The notes: generated by a model not told the origin, from the letters alone. A stretch of DNA of 64,000 nucleotides from Phyllobacterium myrsinacearum (GCF_002980555.1 NZ_PVBT01000003.1:62001-126000), one strand, 5' to 3'. Shown: positions 55,388-64,000, counted from the first letter of the stretch. Numbers and translations are program-made.

Positions 55388-56038
55388 TCAGCGCGGGCGG
55401 ATCCCATTGAGAATGATGCTCAGCACCGCCTGCGCCGTCTGCTCGCGGAAGCCGGGGCGGCCAACCTGATTGCCCATGATGGCACGGACCTGCACATCGA
55501 AATCCGCATAGTGCTGTGTGGTCGCCCAGATCATGAAAATCAGGTGATAGGGGTCGACCGGCGCGAGCTTGCCCTCGCCCACCCAGCGGCGGATCACCGC
55601 CGCCTTGTCGTCGACCAGCGGCTTCAGGTGCTTGCTCAGAAATTCGCTGATGGCGGGTGCGCCATGCAATACTTCGTTGGCAAACAGCCGTGACGCTTCC
55701 GGGTGGCTTTCCGACATGCGGATTTTCAGGGTTATGTATTTGCGCAACTGCTCGATCGGGTCGCCCTCGGGATCGATTTCCGCCAGCGGCGCCAGCCACT
55801 CCGCCAGCGTCTCTTCCAGCAGCGTCACATAGATGTTCTGCTTGCGCGGGAAATAATAGAGAAGGTTCGGCTTCGACATCCCCGCCTTGTCAGCAATCTG
55901 GTCGATGGTGGTGCCGCGAAAGCCATAGGCGGAGAAAACATCGAGCGCGGCATCGAGGATAAGACGGCGATTGATTTCCTGAATGCGCGTCGTTTTTTCC
56001 GGCACGTCGCTCGTCTTTTTCTTCGCTGCCCTCGCCAT
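55388..56038 (-). CDS. rutR: TetR family regulator RutR
   Basis: A 216-residue TetR repressor closely similar to E. coli RutR, the uracil/thymine sensor. The helix-turn-helix includes TIDQIADKAGMSKPNLLYYFPRK, and the ligand domain has HLIFMIWATTQHYADFDVQV, almost identical to the E. coli segment. The ATG at 56038 is chosen because AAGGG is 9 nt before it; the ATG at 56047 overlaps that site. A near-match RutR box lies in the gap to the divergent aminotransferase operon. It should derepress when pyrimidine is present. Confidence 0.93.
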   Translation of the reverse strand: MARAAKKKTSDVPEKTTRIQEINRRLILDAALDVFSAYGFRGTTIDQIADKAGMSKPNLLYYFPRKQNIYVTLLEETLAEWLAPLAEIDPEGDPIEQLRKYITLKIRMSESHPEASRLFANEVLHGAPAISEFLSKHLKPLVDDKAAVIRRWVGEGKLAPVDPYHLIFMIWATTQHYADFDVQVRAIMGNQVGRPGFREQTAQAVLSIILNGIRPR

Positions 56039-56152
56039 GCCACTCATCCCTTTTTGTTATCCGGCGCGACGGGCCGTTTCGTCGCATCCTGGAACCGCTT
56101 TTATTCCCCATAAAGCGCTTGACCGGCTTCCTATGCTCTTCTAGCCTGCATT

Positions 56153-56168
56153 TTGACCAACTAGTCAA
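56153..56168. promoter_or_regulatory. RutR box between rutR and the catabolic operon
   Basis: TTGACCAACTAGTCAA matches the E. coli RutR consensus TTGACCANNTGGTCAA at all fixed positions but one. It is 80 bp before the aminotransferase ATG and 114 bp before the rutR start. Confidence 0.78.
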
Positions 56169-56248
56169 GTTTTTGATTGCACCACAGGTTCAATCATTCG
56201 GGAACACAAAACAAGCGGCAATGTCCGCAAACAGGAGGCGTATGTCAC

Positions 56249-57580
56249 ATGTCGAAATCGGCATTGGGATTGGGCACCAATAATCTCGAGGCGTTCTGGA
56301 TGCCGTTTTCGGCAAACAGGCAGTTCAAGCAAAATCCCCGTCTTCTGGTCAGCGCCAAGGACATGCATTTCAAGTCCGCAGACGGCCGCGAAATTCTCGA
56401 CGGAACCGCCGGTCTCTGGTGCTGCAACGCCGGTCATTCGCGCCCGAAAATCGTCGAGGCGGTACAGAAGCAGGTTGCCGAACTCGACTACGCGCCTGCA
56501 TTCCAGATGGGCCATCCCAAGGTCTTCGAACTGGCTGCACGGCTTGCGGCCATGCTGCCGTCACCCATCGATCATGTCTTCTTCACCAATTCCGGTTCGG
56601 AATCGGTCGATACGGCGCTCAAGATTGCCCTCGCCTATCACCGCGCCAAGGGCAACGGCACCAAGACCAAGCTGATCGGCCGCGAGCGCGGCTACCACGG
56701 CGTCGGCTTCGGCGGCATTTCAGTCGGCGGCATTTCCGGCAACCGCAAGACGTTCGGCAACGCGCTCGGCGGTGTCGACCACATCCGCCATACCCACGAT
56801 CTCGCCCGCAACGCCTTCACGCGCGGCGAGCCCGAATATGGCGTCGAATTTGCCGATGACCTGGAAAAAGTCATCGCCCTGCACGATGCGTCCAACATCG
56901 CCGCCGTCATCGTCGAGCCGGTGGCCGGATCGACCGGCGTGCTCATTCCGCCGAAAGGCTACCTGCAGCGCCTGCGCGAGATCTGCACCAAGAACGATAT
57001 CCTGCTGATTTTCGATGAAGTTATCACCGGTTTCGGCCGTCTCGGCACCCCCTTCGCCGTCGATTATTTCGGCGTGGTTCCCGATCTCATCACCACTGCC
57101 AAGGGCATCACCAGCGGCGTGATCCCGATGGGCGCGGTATTTGCGTCCAAGCAGATCTACGATGCGTTCATGACCGGCCCGGAAAACATGATCGAACTCT
57201 TCCATGGCTACACCTATTCCGGCCACCCCATTGCCTGCGCGGCAGCGCTTGCAACGCTGGATACCTATGAGGAAGAGGGCCTGCTCACCCGGGCGGCGGA
57301 GCTTTCCGATTACTGGGCCGATGCATTGCATGCCCTGAAGGGCCTGCCGCATGTCATCGACATCCGCAATCTCGGCCTGATCGGCGCCATCGAGCTGGAA
57401 CCCATACCAGGCGCACCGACCAAGCGCGCTTTCCAGGCATTCCTCGATGCCTATGAAAAGGGTGTTCTTATCCGCACCACCGGCGATATCATTGCGCTGT
57501 CGCCACCCCTGATCATCACCAAGGGCCAGATCGAGCATCTCTTCGATACGCTGGCCGATGTCCTGAAAAATCTGGCATAG
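56249..57580 (+). CDS. Omega-amino acid:pyruvate aminotransferase (beta-alanine type, class III)
   Basis: A 443-residue PLP-dependent class III aminotransferase. The PLP lysine is in TTAKGITSG (about Lys285), with the preceding DEVITGFGRLG and the N-terminal LWCCNAGHSRP. Context in a reductive pyrimidine operon makes transamination of beta-alanine (and 3-aminoisobutyrate) to malonate semialdehyde with pyruvate the likely reaction. AGGAGG lies 10 nt before the ATG at 56249. It is the first gene of a long operon that ends in an ABC importer. Confidence 0.92.
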   Translation: MSKSALGLGTNNLEAFWMPFSANRQFKQNPRLLVSAKDMHFKSADGREILDGTAGLWCCNAGHSRPKIVEAVQKQVAELDYAPAFQMGHPKVFELAARLAAMLPSPIDHVFFTNSGSESVDTALKIALAYHRAKGNGTKTKLIGRERGYHGVGFGGISVGGISGNRKTFGNALGGVDHIRHTHDLARNAFTRGEPEYGVEFADDLEKVIALHDASNIAAVIVEPVAGSTGVLIPPKGYLQRLREICTKNDILLIFDEVITGFGRLGTPFAVDYFGVVPDLITTAKGITSGVIPMGAVFASKQIYDAFMTGPENMIELFHGYTYSGHPIACAAALATLDTYEEEGLLTRAAELSDYWADALHALKGLPHVIDIRNLGLIGAIELEPIPGAPTKRAFQAFLDAYEKGVLIRTTGDIIALSPPLIITKGQIEHLFDTLADVLKNLA

Positions 57581-57595
57581 TTGAAAGGCTCTCAC

Positions 57596-58843
57596 ATGGC
57601 GCTCACTGGAAATCTCAGGATCAACGGCGACCGCCTCTGGGACAGCCTGATGGAGATGGCAAAGATCGGCCCCGGCTTGCGCGGAGGCAACAACCGCCAG
57701 ACCCTGACCGATGAAGACGCGGAAGGCAGGCGCCTGTTCCAAAGCTGGTGCGAAAAGGCTGGCCTGACCATGGGCGTCGACACCATGGGCAATATGTTCT
57801 TCCGCCGTGAAGGCACGGACCCGGATGCCCTGCCCGTCTATGTCGGGAGCCATCTCGACACCCAGCCCACCGGCGGCAAATATGACGGCGTGCTCGGTGT
57901 CCTCGGCGGGCTCGAACTTGTCCGTACCCTCAACGACCTCAACATCAAGACAAAACACCCGATTGTCGTGGTCAACTGGACCAATGAGGAAGGCACGCGC
58001 TTTGCCCCCGCCATGCTGGCATCGGGCGTTTTTGCCGGTATTCACACGCAGGACTGGGCCTATGCGCGGGAAGACGCCAAAGGTAAAAAGTTCGGCGACG
58101 AGCTGGAGCGCATCGGCTGGAAGGGTGACGAGGCGGTGGGCGCGCGCAAGATGCACGCGCTGTTCGAACTGCATATCGAACAGGGCCCGATCCTCGAAAT
58201 CGAAGGCAAGGATATCGGCGTCGTCACCCATGGCCAGGGCCTGTGGTGGCTGCAGATCACGCTGACCGGCAAGGACAGCCATACGGGTTCCACACCGATG
58301 CCCATGCGCCGGAACGCCGGGCTCGGCATGGCCCGCATCACCGAACTCGTGCACACCATCGCCATGGCGCACCAACCCAGCGCGGTCGGTGCGATCGGCC
58401 ATTGCGATGTCTATCCCAACTCCCGCAATGTCATTCCCGGCAAGGTGGTTTTCACCGTCGATTTCCGCTCGCCCGACCTTGCGACACTCAATGCAATGAA
58501 GGCGGAGCTTGAGAAAAAAGCACCCGAGATTGCCAAGGAGCTCGGTCTCGGCATCGAGATCGAGGAAGCCGGGCACTTCGATCCGGTGACGTTCGACGAA
58601 GGCTGCGTCACCGCTGTACGCAATGCAGCCGAGCGGCTGGGTTACAGCCACCGCAACATCATTTCCGGCGCGGGGCACGACGCCTGCTGGGTCAACCGTG
58701 TTGCGCCCACGGCCATGGTCATGTGTCCCTGCGTCGACGGACTCAGCCACAATGAAGATGAAGAGATTTCCAAGGAATGGGCGGCCGCCGGCGCGGACGT
58801 CCTCCTGCATGCTGTTCTGGAAACGGCCGTGATCCAGACCTGA
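57596..58843 (+). CDS. N-carbamoyl-beta-alanine amidohydrolase (beta-ureidopropionase), Zn hydrolase family
   Basis: A 415-residue M20-type amidohydrolase. Metal ligands are in GSHLDTQPTGGKYDGVLG and NEEGTRFAPAM; FELHIEQGPILE and GAGHDACWVN are family motifs. It cleaves N-carbamoyl-beta-alanine to beta-alanine, CO2 and ammonia, the third step of the pathway. AAAGG precedes the ATG at 57596; a TTG at 57581 is less likely. Position next to dihydropyrimidinase supports this role over allantoate amidohydrolase. Confidence 0.9.
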   Translation: MALTGNLRINGDRLWDSLMEMAKIGPGLRGGNNRQTLTDEDAEGRRLFQSWCEKAGLTMGVDTMGNMFFRREGTDPDALPVYVGSHLDTQPTGGKYDGVLGVLGGLELVRTLNDLNIKTKHPIVVVNWTNEEGTRFAPAMLASGVFAGIHTQDWAYAREDAKGKKFGDELERIGWKGDEAVGARKMHALFELHIEQGPILEIEGKDIGVVTHGQGLWWLQITLTGKDSHTGSTPMPMRRNAGLGMARITELVHTIAMAHQPSAVGAIGHCDVYPNSRNVIPGKVVFTVDFRSPDLATLNAMKAELEKKAPEIAKELGLGIEIEEAGHFDPVTFDEGCVTAVRNAAERLGYSHRNIISGAGHDACWVNRVAPTAMVMCPCVDGLSHNEDEEISKEWAAAGADVLLHAVLETAVIQT

Positions 58844-58905
58844 CCGGATACCATTTCCATACAGAGCAACATGTTCGACAAAAGACCAATAAGGGGAACG
58901 GACAC

Positions 58906-60360
58906 ATGGCTACGAAAGTGATCAAAGGCGGAACCATCATTGCCGCCGACCGCACCTACAAGGCGGATGTGCTGATCGACGGCGACATCATCGCTCAGAT
59001 CGGCGCTGATCTTTCCGGCGATGAGATCATCGATGCGACGGGCTGTTACCTGATGCCGGGCGGCATCGATCCGCACACCCATCTCGAAATGCCCTTCATG
59101 GGCACCCACTCTTCCGATGATTTCGACACCGGCACCGCCGCTGCGCTGGCGGGCGGCACCACCATGGTGGTCGATTTCGTCCTGCCCGGCGCCGATGGCT
59201 TGCTGGCAGCCTTGCAGGACTGGTTCCAGAAGGCGGGCAAGGCGCGCACCGACTATTCCTTCCACATGGCCATCACCGGCTGGAACAAGCAGATTTTTGA
59301 CGAGATGCCGAAGGTGGTGGAACGCGGCATCAACACGTTCAAGCATTTCATGGCCTATAAGGGCGCCCTGATGGTGGACGATGACGAGATGTTCGCCTCG
59401 TTCACGCGCTGCGCCGAGATCGGCGCCATGCCGCTGGTCCACGCGGAAAATGGCGACGTGGTTGCGCATCTCCAGCAGAAACTCCTGGCAGAAGGCAACA
59501 ACGGACCGGAAGCCCATGGCTATTCCCGCCCGCCGGAAATTGAAGGGGAAGCGGCCAACCGCGCCATCATGATCGCCGATCAGGCCGGCGTGCCGCTCTA
59601 TATCGTGCACGTGTCGTGCGAACAGGCGCATGAAGCCATCCGCCGCGCCCGCCAAAAAGGCATGCGCGTCTATGGCGAACCGCTTGTGCAGCATCTGACG
59701 CTGGACGAGAGCGAATACAGGAACAAGGACTGGGACTACGCGGCCCGCCGGGTGATGTCGCCGCCCTTCCGCGACAAGAGCCATCAGGACGGCCTATGGG
59801 CTGGTCTTGCCTCCGGCAGCCTCCAGGTGGTGGCAACCGATCACTGCGCCTTCACCACGGAACAGAAGCGTTTTGGCGTCGGCGATTTCACCAAGATTCC
59901 CAATGGTACCGGCGGCCTTGAAGACCGCATGCCTGTCCTGTGGACCAAGGGCGTTCGCACCGGCCGCCTGACGCCGAACGAGTTCGTGGCCGTGACCTCC
60001 ACCAACATCGCCCGCATCCTCAACATCTATCCGCGCAAGGGTGCCATTCTGCAGGGCTCCGATGCGGATATCGTCATCTGGGACCCCGAAGCGTCGAAGG
60101 TGATTTCCGCCAAGACACAGAAATCCGCCATCGACTACAATGTGTTCGAAGGGATCGAGGTTACCGGCCTGCCGCGCATCACCCTGTCGCGCGGGCAGAT
60201 CGCCTACAAGGACGGCGAAGTGCTGGCGCCGACCGGCAGCGGCCGCTTTGTCGAACGCGAGGCCAATGCACCGGCCAATCGTGCACTTTCCACGTGGAAG
60301 GAACTCACGGCACCGCGTAAGGTGGAACGCGATCCGAAAAACATACCGGCGGGTGTCTGA
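58906..60360 (+). CDS. hydA: Dihydropyrimidinase
   Basis: A 484-residue cyclic amidohydrolase that opens dihydrouracil and dihydrothymine. Metal-site motifs: GGIDPHTHLEMPF, the carboxylated lysine in KHFMAYKGAL (about residue 152), HVSCEQ and ATDHCAF. RITLSRGQIAYKDGE near the C-terminus is typical of dihydropyrimidinases. AAGGGGA lies 8 nt before the ATG. The stop codon TGA shares its A with the next ATG, giving coupled translation into the ABC ATPase. Confidence 0.96.
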   Translation: MATKVIKGGTIIAADRTYKADVLIDGDIIAQIGADLSGDEIIDATGCYLMPGGIDPHTHLEMPFMGTHSSDDFDTGTAAALAGGTTMVVDFVLPGADGLLAALQDWFQKAGKARTDYSFHMAITGWNKQIFDEMPKVVERGINTFKHFMAYKGALMVDDDEMFASFTRCAEIGAMPLVHAENGDVVAHLQQKLLAEGNNGPEAHGYSRPPEIEGEAANRAIMIADQAGVPLYIVHVSCEQAHEAIRRARQKGMRVYGEPLVQHLTLDESEYRNKDWDYAARRVMSPPFRDKSHQDGLWAGLASGSLQVVATDHCAFTTEQKRFGVGDFTKIPNGTGGLEDRMPVLWTKGVRTGRLTPNEFVAVTSTNIARILNIYPRKGAILQGSDADIVIWDPEASKVISAKTQKSAIDYNVFEGIEVTGLPRITLSRGQIAYKDGEVLAPTGSGRFVEREANAPANRALSTWKELTAPRKVERDPKNIPAGV

Positions 60361-61190
60361 TGACAGTCGTCGCGCTCCGACCCAAGGCCCAGTCAATGCC
60401 AAACGCGACGCCCAAGAATGTGATCGACGTCAAGGACCTCTCCCTGGTTTTCCAGACCAATGACGGGCCGGTCAACGCCCTGTCGAACATCAATCTTGCG
60501 GTCGATGGCGGTGAGTTCGTATCCTTCATCGGGCCGTCGGGCTGCGGCAAGACCACCCTCCTGCGGGTGATCGCCGATCTGGAGCAGCCGACATCAGGGG
60601 CCATTTCCGTCAATGGCATGACACCGTCGGAAGCGCGGCAGAAACGCGCCTACGGCTACGTGTTCCAGGCGGCAGCGCTCTATCCCTGGCGCACCATCGG
60701 CGGCAATATTTCCCTGCCGCTGGAAGTGATGGGCGTACCCAAAGCCGAACGGGCAAGCCGCATCGCCAAAAATCTCGAGCTGGTCAACCTTGCCGGTTTC
60801 GAGAAAAAATTCCCGTGGCAGCTGTCGGGCGGCATGCAGCAGCGCGCCTCCATAGCGCGGGCGCTATCCTTCGATCCCGACATGCTGCTGATGGACGAAC
60901 CGTTCGGTGCGCTGGACGAGATCGTCCGCGACCACCTCAACGAACAGCTGCTGAAGCTGTGGGCCAAGACGCAGAAGACGGTGATCTTCGTCACGCACTC
61001 CATTCCGGAAGCGGTGTTCCTTTCGACCAAGATCGTGGTGATGAGCCCGCGTCCCGGCCGCATTCATGAGATCATCGACTGCAATCTCGGCACGGAACGC
61101 ACGCTCGATATCCGCGAGACGCCGGAATTTCTCGAGATTGCCCACCGGGTGCGCGAGGGTCTGCGCCATGGCCATTCCTATGACGAGTAA
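60360..61190 (+). CDS. ABC transporter ATP-binding protein (NMT1/TauB-type nutrient importer)
   Basis: A 276-residue ATPase of the nitrate/taurine/thiamine-precursor class. Walker A GPSGCGKT, signature LSGGMQQR, Walker B MLLMDEPFGALDE and the switch His in VTHSIPEAVFLS are present. There is no extra C-terminal domain, as usual. Start-stop overlap with dihydropyrimidinase suggests coupling. With the two permeases and the NMT1-like binding protein it most likely imports a pyrimidine or one of its breakdown products. Confidence 0.93.
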   Translation: MTVVALRPKAQSMPNATPKNVIDVKDLSLVFQTNDGPVNALSNINLAVDGGEFVSFIGPSGCGKTTLLRVIADLEQPTSGAISVNGMTPSEARQKRAYGYVFQAAALYPWRTIGGNISLPLEVMGVPKAERASRIAKNLELVNLAGFEKKFPWQLSGGMQQRASIARALSFDPDMLLMDEPFGALDEIVRDHLNEQLLKLWAKTQKTVIFVTHSIPEAVFLSTKIVVMSPRPGRIHEIIDCNLGTERTLDIRETPEFLEIAHRVREGLRHGHSYDE

Positions 61191-61199
61191 CCGGGGCAG

Positions 61200-61661
61200 A
61201 TGATGATCACGATCCGCGCCGCCAAACTGCGTGACATGTCCGACTGCGCGGCTATCGTCAATGCGTGGATCGACGCGACGGAATGGATGCCACGCATTCA
61301 TTCCGCCGACGATGTCACGGACTATTATTGCGATACGGTCTTTTCCAGATATGAAGTCTTTGTCGCCGATGACCATGACGCCGTGGCCGGCATGGTCGCA
61401 CTCGCGCCGGACAACATGGTCAATGCGCTCTACGTGCATGCCGACCGGCGCGGCAGGGGCGTCGGCAAGGCATTGCTGGATCATGCCAAGCGGCAGGCCG
61501 CGGGACCGGTGCAGCTTTGGACCTTTGTGGCAAATACCGGCGCCCAATCCTTCTACAGACGGGAAGGCTTCACCGAAGTGCGCCGCACCGATGGCGACAA
61601 TGAAGAACATTTGCCGGATATTCTGTACCGATGGCAGCCTGAAGCGGGGATGCATTCATGA
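61200..61661 (+). CDS. GNAT family N-acetyltransferase inside the pyrimidine transport operon
   Basis: A 153-residue GNAT protein: the acetyl-CoA loop is RRGRGVGKALL, preceded by NALYVHAD, with the usual C-terminal FYRREGF. It lies between the ABC ATPase and permease genes and overlaps the permease start by 4 bp, so it is an integral member of the operon. Its substrate could be a pathway amine or a nucleobase derivative, but nothing in the sequence decides. A second ATG at 61203 is equally possible. Confidence 0.88.
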   Translation: MMITIRAAKLRDMSDCAAIVNAWIDATEWMPRIHSADDVTDYYCDTVFSRYEVFVADDHDAVAGMVALAPDNMVNALYVHADRRGRGVGKALLDHAKRQAAGPVQLWTFVANTGAQSFYRREGFTEVRRTDGDNEEHLPDILYRWQPEAGMHS

Positions 61662-62533
61662 ACTTCATCCGCAACAGCGTCATTCCGGTGGGAACGGTCC
61701 TCCTGGCCATTCTGGCGCTGTGGTATGCCTTTGCCATTGTCCTCAATGCGCCGTTCGAACGGGATCAGGCCGCGCGCGCCAACACGACAATCTCCACCGG
61801 CCAACTGATTGCCAATACGATGGCGCAGGAGCGCCCAGTCCTGCCCGCACCGCATCAGGTCGCCGAGGAAATCCGCAAGACCGTTTTCGATATCAGCCCG
61901 ACATCGAAACGCAGCCTCGTTTATCACGGCGGTGTCACCCTGTCCTCGACCCTGCTGGGTTTCGGGTTTGGCACGCTGCTCGGCATCCTGCTGGCCATTG
62001 CCATAGTCCATTCGCGCACGCTGGATAAAAGCCTGATGCCGTGGATTATCACCTCGCAGACCGTGCCGATCCTGGCCATTGCGCCGATGATCATCGTGGT
62101 GCTCAACGCGGTCAATATCACGGGGCTTTTGCCCAAAGCGATGATCTCCACCTACCTATCGTTCTTTCCCGTTGCCGTCGGCATGGTCAAGGGCCTGCGC
62201 TCGCCGGAAATTATGCATCTCGACCTGATGCGCACCTATAACGCGTCGAAGGCACAGGTATTCTGGAAGCTGCGCTGGCCGGCATCCATGCCCTATCTCT
62301 TCACCTCGATGAAGATTGCCGTCGCCATCAGCCTGGTTGGCGCCATCGTCGGTGAATTGCCGACCGGGGCGGTCGCGGGCATCGGTGCGCGGCTCCTGGC
62401 CGGTTCCTACTACGGCCAGACGGTGCAGATCTGGGCCGCATTGATTGCAGCCGCGCTGATGGCGGCCATTCTCGTCAGCCTGATCGGGCTGATGGCCACA
62501 CTCGTCAACCGGCGCATGGGGGTACGGCCATGA
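61658..62533 (+). CDS. ABC transporter permease 1 (NMT1-type importer)
   Basis: A 291-residue permease with an N-terminal helix at about residues 11-30 and five more from residue 88. The EAA-like loop appears as MRTYNASKAQVFWKLRWPASMPYL. The first helix is followed by a soluble periplasmic stretch of about 50 residues before the core. It overlaps the GNAT gene and the next permease gene by 4 bp each. It forms a heterodimeric channel with permease 2. Confidence 0.92.
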   Translation: MNFIRNSVIPVGTVLLAILALWYAFAIVLNAPFERDQAARANTTISTGQLIANTMAQERPVLPAPHQVAEEIRKTVFDISPTSKRSLVYHGGVTLSSTLLGFGFGTLLGILLAIAIVHSRTLDKSLMPWIITSQTVPILAIAPMIIVVLNAVNITGLLPKAMISTYLSFFPVAVGMVKGLRSPEIMHLDLMRTYNASKAQVFWKLRWPASMPYLFTSMKIAVAISLVGAIVGELPTGAVAGIGARLLAGSYYGQTVQIWAALIAAALMAAILVSLIGLMATLVNRRMGVRP

Positions 62534-63639
62534 GACTATCCCGTTCGCCGCTGGCCATTGCCGCCTTCCTGCTCGCCGTTCCCGGATTGCTGATATCGTC
62601 CGGCGGCGATGTTTTCGACACGCTCACCTATTCGACCCCGGTCATCCTGTTCGTTGCAGCCGCCGTTGCCATGTTCACGAGCGTATCTATACCATCGCTG
62701 GTCGTCGTTCTCGTGCTTGTCCATGTGGTCGCCTTCTGCCTCATTGGACTGCTCCATGCGATGCCGCAGCCGCCGGGACCGTCGATCGGCTACTGGTGCA
62801 TGGTGGCATCGTCCTGGCTGCTTGCATGGTTCAGCGTGCAGAATCTGGCCGGTTTGAAACTGGCTTCGCCGCAGGCCCAGCGGCTGGTCAATCTCGCCCT
62901 GCCGGTGCTGTTCGGTGCCTGGCTGCTGATCCTGTGGGAAATCATTGTCCGCGGCTTCGGCGTACCGAGCATCCTGCTGCCGCCTCCCTCCATGATCGCG
63001 GAGCGCATTTCCAGTTCCGTGCCGACGCTCTGGGCGGATTTTCAGCAGACCTATTTGAAAGCCGCCATTGCCGGTTATGCCATCGGCTGCGGCTCCGGCT
63101 TCCTTGCCGCCATCATTGTCGACCGGGTACCCTTCCTGCGCCGGGGACTGCTGCCCATCGGCAATCTCGTGGCCGCTCTTCCGGTTGTCGGCATCGCACC
63201 GATCATGGTGATGTGGTTCGGCTCCTACTGGGAATCGAAGGCCGCCGTGGTTGTCATCATGACCTTCTTTCCCATGCTGGTGAATACCGTGGCCGGACTT
63301 GCCGCATCCGGCGCGATGGAACGCGACCTGATGCAGACCTACGGCTCCAGCTACGGACAGACCCTTTTGAAGCTGCGCCTTCCCGCCGCCATGCCCTTCA
63401 TCTTCAACGCGCTGAAGATCAATTCGACGCTGGCCCTCATCGGCGCCATTGTTGCCGAATTCTTCGGCTCGCCCATTGTCGGCATGGGCTTCCGCATCTC
63501 GGCCGAAGTCGGCCGCATGAATGTCGATATGGTCTGGGCGGAAATTTTCGCCGCGGCGCTTGCGGGCTCCCTGTCTTACGGGCTTATTACCCTCGTCGAG
63601 CGGGCAGTTACTTTCTGGCACCCTTCCTACAGAACTTAA
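62530..63639 (+). CDS. ABC transporter permease 2 with extended N-terminal membrane region
   Basis: A 369-residue permease, longer than the usual 250-290 because it carries about three to four extra membrane segments in the first 110 residues (LLAVPGLLISSGG, VILFVAAAVAMFT, VVVLVLVHVVAFCLIGLL, and one near 95). The standard core follows from about residue 120 with the EAA-type loop LMQTYGSSYGQTLLKLRLPAAMPFI. It overlaps permease 1 and precedes the binding-protein gene by 26 bp. The pair is typical of pyrimidine or precursor importers in rhizobia. Confidence 0.92.
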   Translation: MRLSRSPLAIAAFLLAVPGLLISSGGDVFDTLTYSTPVILFVAAAVAMFTSVSIPSLVVVLVLVHVVAFCLIGLLHAMPQPPGPSIGYWCMVASSWLLAWFSVQNLAGLKLASPQAQRLVNLALPVLFGAWLLILWEIIVRGFGVPSILLPPPSMIAERISSSVPTLWADFQQTYLKAAIAGYAIGCGSGFLAAIIVDRVPFLRRGLLPIGNLVAALPVVGIAPIMVMWFGSYWESKAAVVVIMTFFPMLVNTVAGLAASGAMERDLMQTYGSSYGQTLLKLRLPAAMPFIFNALKINSTLALIGAIVAEFFGSPIVGMGFRISAEVGRMNVDMVWAEIFAAALAGSLSYGLITLVERAVTFWHPSYRT

Positions 63640-63665
63640 AAACAAGAACAGAGGAGAACTGAAAC

Positions 63666-64000
63666 ATGAAGAAGACGATTGCATTGACGATGGGGCTGGC
63701 GATGACGCTGATGGCGGGTTCGGCGCTGGCTGCCGACAAGCTGACCCTGCAGCTCAAATGGGTCACGCAAGGCCAGTTCGCCGGCTATTACGTCGCCAAG
63801 GACAAGGGGTTCTACAAGGAGGCCAATCTCGACGTGGAGATCAAGCCGGGCGGGCCTGATGTTGCCCCGCCGCAGGTAATTGCCGGTGGCGGCGCTGATG
63901 TGGTGGTCGACTGGATGCCGTCGGCTCTTGCCACCCGTGAAAAGGGCCTGCCGCTCGTCAATATCGCCCAGCCGTTCAAGCGCTCGGGCATGATGCTGAC
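63666..64000 (+). CDS. ABC transporter substrate-binding protein, NMT1/THI5-like (3' end cut by window)
   Basis: The first 111 residues of a periplasmic binding protein. A signal peptide ends in GSALAA near residue 23. The mature start DKLTLQLKWVTQGQFAGYYVAKDKGFY is characteristic of the NMT1/THI5 family that binds thiamine-pyrimidine-like ligands. GAGGAG lies 9 nt before the ATG. In this operon it should bind a pyrimidine or hydropyrimidine for the importer. Confidence 0.92.
   Translation, partial: MKKTIALTMGLAMTLMAGSALAADKLTLQLKWVTQGQFAGYYVAKDKGFYKEANLDVEIKPGGPDVAPPQVIAGGGADVVVDWMPSALATREKGLPLVNIAQPFKRSGMML

Noticed and set aside
56720-58810. Long minus-strand open frame of 696 codons opposite the aminotransferase and ureidopropionase genes
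   Set aside because: It is a shadow frame of high-GC coding sequence; the plus strand carries complete catalytic motifs and ribosome sites, the minus frame carries none.

Overview
The window reads as chromosomal DNA of an alphaproteobacterium of the order Hyphomicrobiales (Rhizobiales), most likely near Phyllobacterium, Brucella/Ochrobactrum or Rhizobium. The grounds are the GC-rich coding sequence with strong GGAGG-type ribosome sites, a SAM-II riboswitch before metA, a RutR-controlled reductive pyrimidine pathway, TamA/TamB, many LacI-controlled sugar operons, and a palindromic intergenic repeat of the kind scattered through rhizobial genomes. The genus assignment is inference. I saw no rRNA, tRNA, CRISPR array, transposase or prophage gene.

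Layout. (1) 1-7763: two divergent operons around a LacI-type regulator. One side encodes LacI, a 1,5-anhydrofructose reductase homologue, a CoA-transferase, an enoyl-CoA hydratase homologue and an aldehyde dehydrogenase cut by the window edge. The other side encodes a DUF993 aldolase-like protein and a GST-like protein. Two identical palindromes, one per promoter, mark it as one regulon of unknown substrate. (2) 7764-15536: SAM-II riboswitch and metA, glpD and its DeoR regulator, then small accessory genes (DoxX-like, GNAT, FAD oxidoreductase, AraC regulator with an EamA exporter). (3) 15567-28210: a second LacI regulator divergent from a ten-gene sugar-acid operon: DenD-like dehydrogenase, SDR, complete ABC sugar importer, XylD-like dehydratase, second SDR, FAH-family hydrolase and MFS symporter. 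Together they predict an oxidative, non-phosphorylating route ending in pyruvate plus a hydroxy acid.

(4) 28250-34779: tamB and tamA, for outer-membrane protein assembly. (5) 34780-37797: a DUF4160/DUF2442-HTH gene pair with its own operator repeats, then a D-amino acid dehydrogenase behind a tandem glycine riboswitch, and a stand-alone Lrp ligand-binding domain protein. (6) 37973-49728: housekeeping and transport genes (ilvD, Na+/H+ antiporter, acyl-CoA ligase with a histone-like tail, LysE exporter, VOC protein, HAD phosphatase, AstE-like deacylase, pgi, a lipoprotein, a CoxG-like protein). (7) 49853-64000: GMC oxidoreductase, then a pyrimidine-degradation region: preT-preA, an acetoacetate decarboxylase homologue, rutR, and a long operon with omega-aminotransferase, beta-ureidopropionase, dihydropyrimidinase, and an NMT1-type ABC importer with a GNAT gene embedded in it. 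RutR-like boxes lie before both preT and the aminotransferase.

The most promising candidates for undescribed biology are the LacI/afr/DUF993 regulon, the XylD-SDR-FAH operon, the DUF4160-DUF2442 module whose operator fills a promoter spacer, the acyl-CoA ligase with a 115-residue Ala/Lys/Pro tail, and the decarboxylase homologue inside the pyrimidine cluster.
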